Notes under the pieces: generated by a model
Database searches by the model: none
What the model was told of the DNA's origin: nothing
Seen by the model: the letters and a program-made list of their open reading frames with translations, nothing else
Program-made: the position numbers and the translations under genes
Assembly: GCA_003563255.1 (NCBI GenBank)
Contig: PWSL01000284.1
Location: forward strand, 1 to 8,518
Length of the DNA: 8,518 bases
Source: Desulfonatronospira sp.
GTDB lineage: Bacteria; Desulfobacterota; Desulfovibrionia; Desulfovibrionales; Desulfonatronovibrionaceae
Reading direction: 5' to 3'
Shown here: positions 5,512 through 8,518 of the stretch, one piece after another
Layout of the letters: every line of letters starts with the position of its first letter
How positions within the stretch are numbered: position 1 is the first letter of the stretch

Positions 5512-6168
5512 TTAAAGCCTCCCGGCAATGAATTCCCTCAGAGTCCAGAAATCCGGTATCAGCATCTCTGCCTGCAGATACTCATTCTTATAGGCCCAGA
5601 AAGGCACTCCTGAACTACCAGCAGTGGCCTGGTCCACCACGGAATCGCCGATGAAAGCCACATTCCGGGGCTGTATGGACCAGAGCTCCAGAATCCTGTA
5701 CATGCTTTCAGGATGAGGCTTGGGTCTGCTAACCTGACCGGCGGTCATTACCGGCCAGAAATAGTCCGCAAGTCCATGCATCTGCAGTAAAGGGTCCATG
5801 GTACTGGTGCGGTTGGTATTGACTGCAATGCGAAGCCTCTTGCTGCGCAGGAGTTCCAGCAGTTCCGGTACGCCTTCCTCCATGCGCATGTATGGAAGAA
5901 GTTCAACGTAATTTATGTGCGCGCGGACCTCGTCCAGGCGATCCAGGCATTCCGGCGGCAGGATATGCCTCAGGGAGTCCATGACCGAATGCATATGCAC
6001 GAATTCTTCTTCATCACTGCTGATGGGTCCGAACCCGAAATATCCGCGAACTCGATTGTAGAAATGGACGTTTACATCCCTGGAATCAAAAAGAACCCCG
6101 TCACAATCAAATACCAGCCCCTGAAGCCCCTTGAGGCTCATGGAACTTAAGGGATTACAGATGATCAA
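5512..6168 (-). CDS. HAD-family hydrolase (phosphoglycolate phosphatase-like)
   Basis: This is a 218-residue haloacid-dehalogenase superfamily hydrolase, probably a cytoplasmic Mg-dependent phosphatase. All four HAD motifs are present: FDCDGVLFDS with nucleophile D21 and acid/base D23; the NTN segment with T118; K150 in RPKPHP; and GDSVVD with D175 and D179. An alpha-helical cap lies between motifs I and II (about 30-95), as in the Gph/PGMB subfamily. Substrate cannot be read from sequence; phosphoglycolate or other small sugar phosphates are possible. The start is taken as TTG (6166-6168) because AAGGAG lies 5 nt upstream; the in-frame ATG at 6141 (Met10) has no ribosome site. It follows the acyl-CoA ligase after 18 nt and precedes yggT by 17 nt, so it is most likely cotranscribed with both. 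Confidence 0.88.
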   Translation of the reverse strand: MIICNPLSSMSLKGLQGLVFDCDGVLFDSRDVNVHFYNRVRGYFGFGPISSDEEEFVHMHSVMDSLRHILPPECLDRLDEVRAHINYVELLPYMRMEEGVPELLELLRSKRLRIAVNTNRTSTMDPLLQMHGLADYFWPVMTAGQVSRPKPHPESMYRILELWSIQPRNVAFIGDSVVDQATAGSSGVPFWAYKNEYLQAEMLIPDFWTLREFIAGRL

Positions 6169-6173
6169 AAGAA

Positions 6174-6179
6174 CTCCTT
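6174..6179 (-). promoter_or_regulatory. Ribosome site supporting a TTG start
   Basis: On the minus strand this is AAGGAG, 5 nt before the TTG at 6166-6168. No comparable site precedes the ATG at 6141. This is why the HAD hydrolase is annotated with a non-ATG start. Confidence 0.65.
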
Positions 6180-6186
6180 ATTTATC

Positions 6187-7833
6187 TCATAACCTGGGGA
6201 AAAGCTCTGCCGCCATTTCCCTCAGCTTGTATTTCTGGACCTTGCCGCTGGCGGTCATAGGGTATTCCTTTAGAAAAGACACGTACTTGGGGGTCTTGTA
6301 CCTGGCGATTTTGCCCCGGCAATAGTCTCTGACATCTTCGGATGCATAATCATAACCATCTTTGAGGATAACAAAGGCCACTACTTCCTCTCCATATTTA
6401 TTACTGGGAACCCCCACAACCTGAACATCCCTGATGCCTTCCATAGTGTACAGAAATTCTTCAACTTCCCTGGGATAAATATTTTCGCCGCCCCTGATGA
6501 TCATATCCTTGAGGCGTCCTGTGATGCTCAGATAACCTTCCTCGTCCATAACCCCCAGGTCCCCTGAATGGAGCCACCCTTCAGGGTCAATGGTCCTGCT
6601 GGTTTCTTCGGGCATATTGTAGTAGCCGCGCATAACATTGTAACCCCGGCAGCAGACTTCGCCCTGCACTCCAGGTCCCACGGCCTTATTTGTTTCCGGA
6701 TCCACCACCTGTACCTCTATCTCCGGCATGGGCCGGCCCACTGTCTCGGTCTTTTTTCGAATGTCATCATCAGTACGGGTCTGAGTCATCACTGGCGAGG
6801 TCTCGGTCAGGCCGTAGCATATGGTTACCTCGCTCATGTTCATTTTCTCAATCACCTGTCGCATGACCTTTACCGGGCAGGGTGAGCCGGCCATAATGCC
6901 TGTTCTGAGAGAACTGTAGTCAAATTTTGAAAACATGCGGTGTTCCAGAACAGCAATGAACATGGTAGGCACGCCGTAAAGGGCAGTGCACTTCTCTGAT
7001 TCAATTGCCGTCATTGTCGTCAGTGGTGTAAATCCTTCCTGGATCACCATGGTGCTGGCATGGCTGACAGCCGCCAGCACTCCCAGGACGCAGCCGAAAC
7101 AATGAAACAGGGGAACAGGCAGGCATATGCGGTCTGCATGGGTAAGTTTCTGGTGCTCTCCTATCCAGAATCCATTGTTGACAATGTTGTAATGGGTGAG
7201 CATGACTCCCTTTGGAAATCCAGTAGTGCCGGAAGTATACTGCATGTTAACCACTTCATGCGGGTCAAGCTGGTTCTGACGAGCCCGGTATTGACCATCA
7301 GTGGTCATCCCCCCCAGGGCCATCAGTTCCGGCAGGGAATACATGCCTCGGTGCTTTTCCTGACCTAGAAAAAAAACTCTCTTCAGGTGCGGAAATCTTT
7401 TATTTTTGAGGTAACCCCGGGGCTGGTTCCGCAATTCCGGAACAAGCTCGTACAGGGTATTAACATAGTCTGTATCTCTGAACCCGTCTATAATAAATAT
7501 GTTTTCGGTCTCAGACTGCCTCAGCACGTAATCCAGCTCGTGCTTTTTATAATAGGTGTTGATGGTGAGAAGCACAGCGCCGATCCTGGCCGTAGCAAAC
7601 TGCAGTGCAACCCAGTGCGGAACGTTGCCGGCCCAAACAGCGACCTTTTCTCCTTTTTGCACCCCCAGACTCATCAGACCCTTGGCCATCTGGTCCACAA
7701 CATTGGAAAACTCCCTGTATGTCAGGCGAAAATCCCGGTCTACATATACAACGGCCTCATTTTCCGGATAATTATCCACGGCTTCATCCAGAAGCTGACC
7801 CAGGGTTATTTCCCGCAAAGGCTTATCCCACAT
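6187..7833 (-). CDS. AMP-forming acyl-CoA ligase (ANL superfamily)
   Basis: This 548-residue enzyme activates a carboxylic acid with ATP to an acyl-adenylate and transfers it to CoA. Core motifs are intact and in order: YTSGTTGFPKG at 199-209 (P-loop), YGLTETSP at 340-347, GWLHSGDLG at 419-427, the hinge GRLKDMIIRGGENIYP at 439-454, and the catalytic lysine K531 in TASGK. The layout fits the medium-chain/FadD-like ligases rather than acetyl-CoA synthetase, which is longer. The exact acid (medium-chain, branched or aromatic) cannot be told. The ATG at 7833 is chosen because GGAG is 11 nt upstream and the family's N-terminus begins close to it. An in-frame ATG at 7899 would add 22 atypical residues, overlaps the upstream gene and lacks a ribosome site. 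It lies 40 nt after the XRE-cupin regulator, which probably controls it. Confidence 0.93.
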   Translation of the reverse strand: MWDKPLREITLGQLLDEAVDNYPENEAVVYVDRDFRLTYREFSNVVDQMAKGLMSLGVQKGEKVAVWAGNVPHWVALQFATARIGAVLLTINTYYKKHELDYVLRQSETENIFIIDGFRDTDYVNTLYELVPELRNQPRGYLKNKRFPHLKRVFFLGQEKHRGMYSLPELMALGGMTTDGQYRARQNQLDPHEVVNMQYTSGTTGFPKGVMLTHYNIVNNGFWIGEHQKLTHADRICLPVPLFHCFGCVLGVLAAVSHASTMVIQEGFTPLTTMTAIESEKCTALYGVPTMFIAVLEHRMFSKFDYSSLRTGIMAGSPCPVKVMRQVIEKMNMSEVTICYGLTETSPVMTQTRTDDDIRKKTETVGRPMPEIEVQVVDPETNKAVGPGVQGEVCCRGYNVMRGYYNMPEETSRTIDPEGWLHSGDLGVMDEEGYLSITGRLKDMIIRGGENIYPREVEEFLYTMEGIRDVQVVGVPSNKYGEEVVAFVILKDGYDYASEDVRDYCRGKIARYKTPKYVSFLKEYPMTASGKVQKYKLREMAAELFPRL

Positions 7834-7844
7834 ATTATTATATT

Positions 7845-7848
7845 CTCC
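7845..7848 (-). promoter_or_regulatory. Ribosome site used to place the ligase start
   Basis: On the minus strand this is GGAG, 11 nt before the ATG at 7833. The spacing is long, so the site may be weak. It still beats the ATG at 7899, which has only GC-rich sequence without a Shine-Dalgarno match ahead of it. Confidence 0.5.
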
Positions 7849-7873
7849 GCAGTGTATAGGGTATGTTTTTCTC

Positions 7874-8443
7874 TTATTCAGGAAAAAACAGAACAGCATA
7901 AATGCCGGCCGGGTTGTCGCCTCCGGCTGCCAGGTTATGGGGGACTATGGAATTGTAATAGACGCTGTCACCTGCCTTGAGGTTATAAGTGCTCTGGCCG
8001 TAAATCAGCTCGATTTCTCCGGAAACAACTATGATAAACTCTTCCCCCTCATGAGAGGAAAGCTTTTTTTCCCTGGCGGATTCAGGCAGAACTTCTATGA
8101 AAAACGGCTCCATTCTGCGATCGCTCTTGCCTTTTCCCAGGGAATAAAATTTCAGTGCAGCCGGCTTTTCCTTTCCCTTGAGCATGGTCAGCTCTTCCTG
8201 TCTGTCTTCCCGCCTCACTATAAGAGGATCCTGGACAACGGTGTCATCCAGGAAGGTCCCAAGCCTGACTCCAAGTCCACGGGCAATTTTGAGAAGCGGC
8301 CCCAGGGAGGGGTACATATTGTCCTCTTCCACTGAACGGATAAATTCCGCATCCAGTCCGCTGCGTTTGGCCAGCTCTTCCAGGCCCACTTCTTCCATCT
8401 CCCTGTACTTTTTAATCTTTTTACCAATATTTACCTGGTTCAT
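7874..8443 (-). CDS. XRE-family regulator with C-terminal cupin domain
   Basis: This 189-residue protein is a predicted DNA-binding regulator. The N-terminal XRE helix-turn-helix covers about residues 6-62 (IGKKIKKYREMEEVGLEELA, then RSVEEDNMYPSLGPLLKIAR). A linker runs to about 110, followed by a cupin_2 barrel: motif 1 is HEGEEFIIVVSGEIEL from H131 and motif 2 is GDSVYYNSIVPHNL around 158-171 with H169. Motif 1 lacks the second histidine of the classical HxH pair (H131-E132-G133), so metal binding may be altered and the barrel may bind a small ligand instead. AAGGAGG ends 4 nt before the ATG. The neighbouring acyl-CoA ligase suggests that it senses a carboxylic acid or its CoA ester and acts on its own operon; this is inference. 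A dispersed repeat lies about 25 nt upstream of the start and may hold its control region. Confidence 0.92.
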   Translation of the reverse strand: MNQVNIGKKIKKYREMEEVGLEELAKRSGLDAEFIRSVEEDNMYPSLGPLLKIARGLGVRLGTFLDDTVVQDPLIVRREDRQEELTMLKGKEKPAALKFYSLGKGKSDRRMEPFFIEVLPESAREKKLSSHEGEEFIIVVSGEIELIYGQSTYNLKAGDSVYYNSIVPHNLAAGGDNPAGIYAVLFFPE

Positions 8444-8467
8444 CCCTCCTCCTTAAAATTACTTGAG

Positions 8468-8506
8468 CAGTATCTGTTTAGCGCTTTGCATATCGCACGG
8501 GGACTG
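8468..8506 (+). repeat. Dispersed REP-like repeat, copy B
   Basis: This matches copy A (5062-5100, opposite strand) at 36 of 39 positions. It sits just ahead of the XRE gene, ending about 14 nt from its ribosome site, so it would be in the 5' leader or promoter. After 8506 it runs into GCTCTTCCGGGA, recalling the GGGACTGGCTCT edge of the element at 3825-3905. The window end cuts off whatever follows. Confidence 0.85.
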
Positions 8507-8518
8507 GCTCTTCCGGGA

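Noticed and set aside
7834..7899. Upstream ATG at 7899 extending the ligase by 22 residues
   Set aside because: The extension overlaps the end of the XRE gene, has no ribosome site and has an atypical composition; the ATG at 7833 fits the family better.
7387..7980. 197-codon plus-strand frame
   Set aside because: Antisense to the ligase and the XRE gene; no family resemblance.

Overview
This is a chromosomal window in which every supported gene lies on the minus strand, so transcription runs from high to low coordinates. Three things suggest a delta-type, sulfate-reducer-like Gram-negative bacterium (Desulfovibrionales or similar): a DivIVA protein beside yggT and yggU, a DUF465 gene directly in front of ilvBN, and intergenic GGGGACTGTCCCC-type repeats. 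The taxonomic call is inference. I see no rRNA, tRNA, CRISPR array, transposase or phage gene.

From high to low coordinates, the first block (8443 to 5192) looks like one transcription unit. It holds an XRE/cupin regulator, an AMP-forming acyl-CoA ligase, a HAD-family phosphatase-like hydrolase that starts at TTG, and the small membrane protein YggT. Gaps are 17-40 nt. The second block is divIVA (4980-4480) and a yggU/DUF167 gene (4362-4063), separated from yggT and from each other by repeat-rich spacers. The yggT-divIVA-yggU order resembles the ylmG-divIVA neighbourhood of Gram-positive division clusters.

The third block (3742 to 208) is a branched-chain amino-acid operon: a 77-residue DUF465 gene, ilvB, ilvN, then ilvC after a 125-nt gap. 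It encodes the first two steps from pyruvate (or pyruvate plus 2-oxobutyrate) towards valine, leucine and isoleucine. Only 1 nt separates the DUF465 stop from the ilvB start. A plausible sigma70-type promoter lies upstream at 3763-3792.

The intergenic spaces hold most of the unexplained structure. There are two inverted copies of a roughly 39-nt repeat (5062-5100 and 8468-8506), a related composite hairpin (4391-4447), a long palindromic element with 16-bp perfect arms (3825-3905), a 14-nt tandem duplication beside the yggU stop (4033-4060), a possible decayed 3' coding fragment (3928-4035), a 12-bp hairpin after yggT (5115-5142), and two back-to-back hairpins at the left edge (15-78). I find no clear novel enzyme system. 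The points most worth following are the XRE-cupin/ligase pair, the DivIVA neighbourhood, the DUF465-ilv coupling, the atypical KARI cofactor loop and the repeat family.
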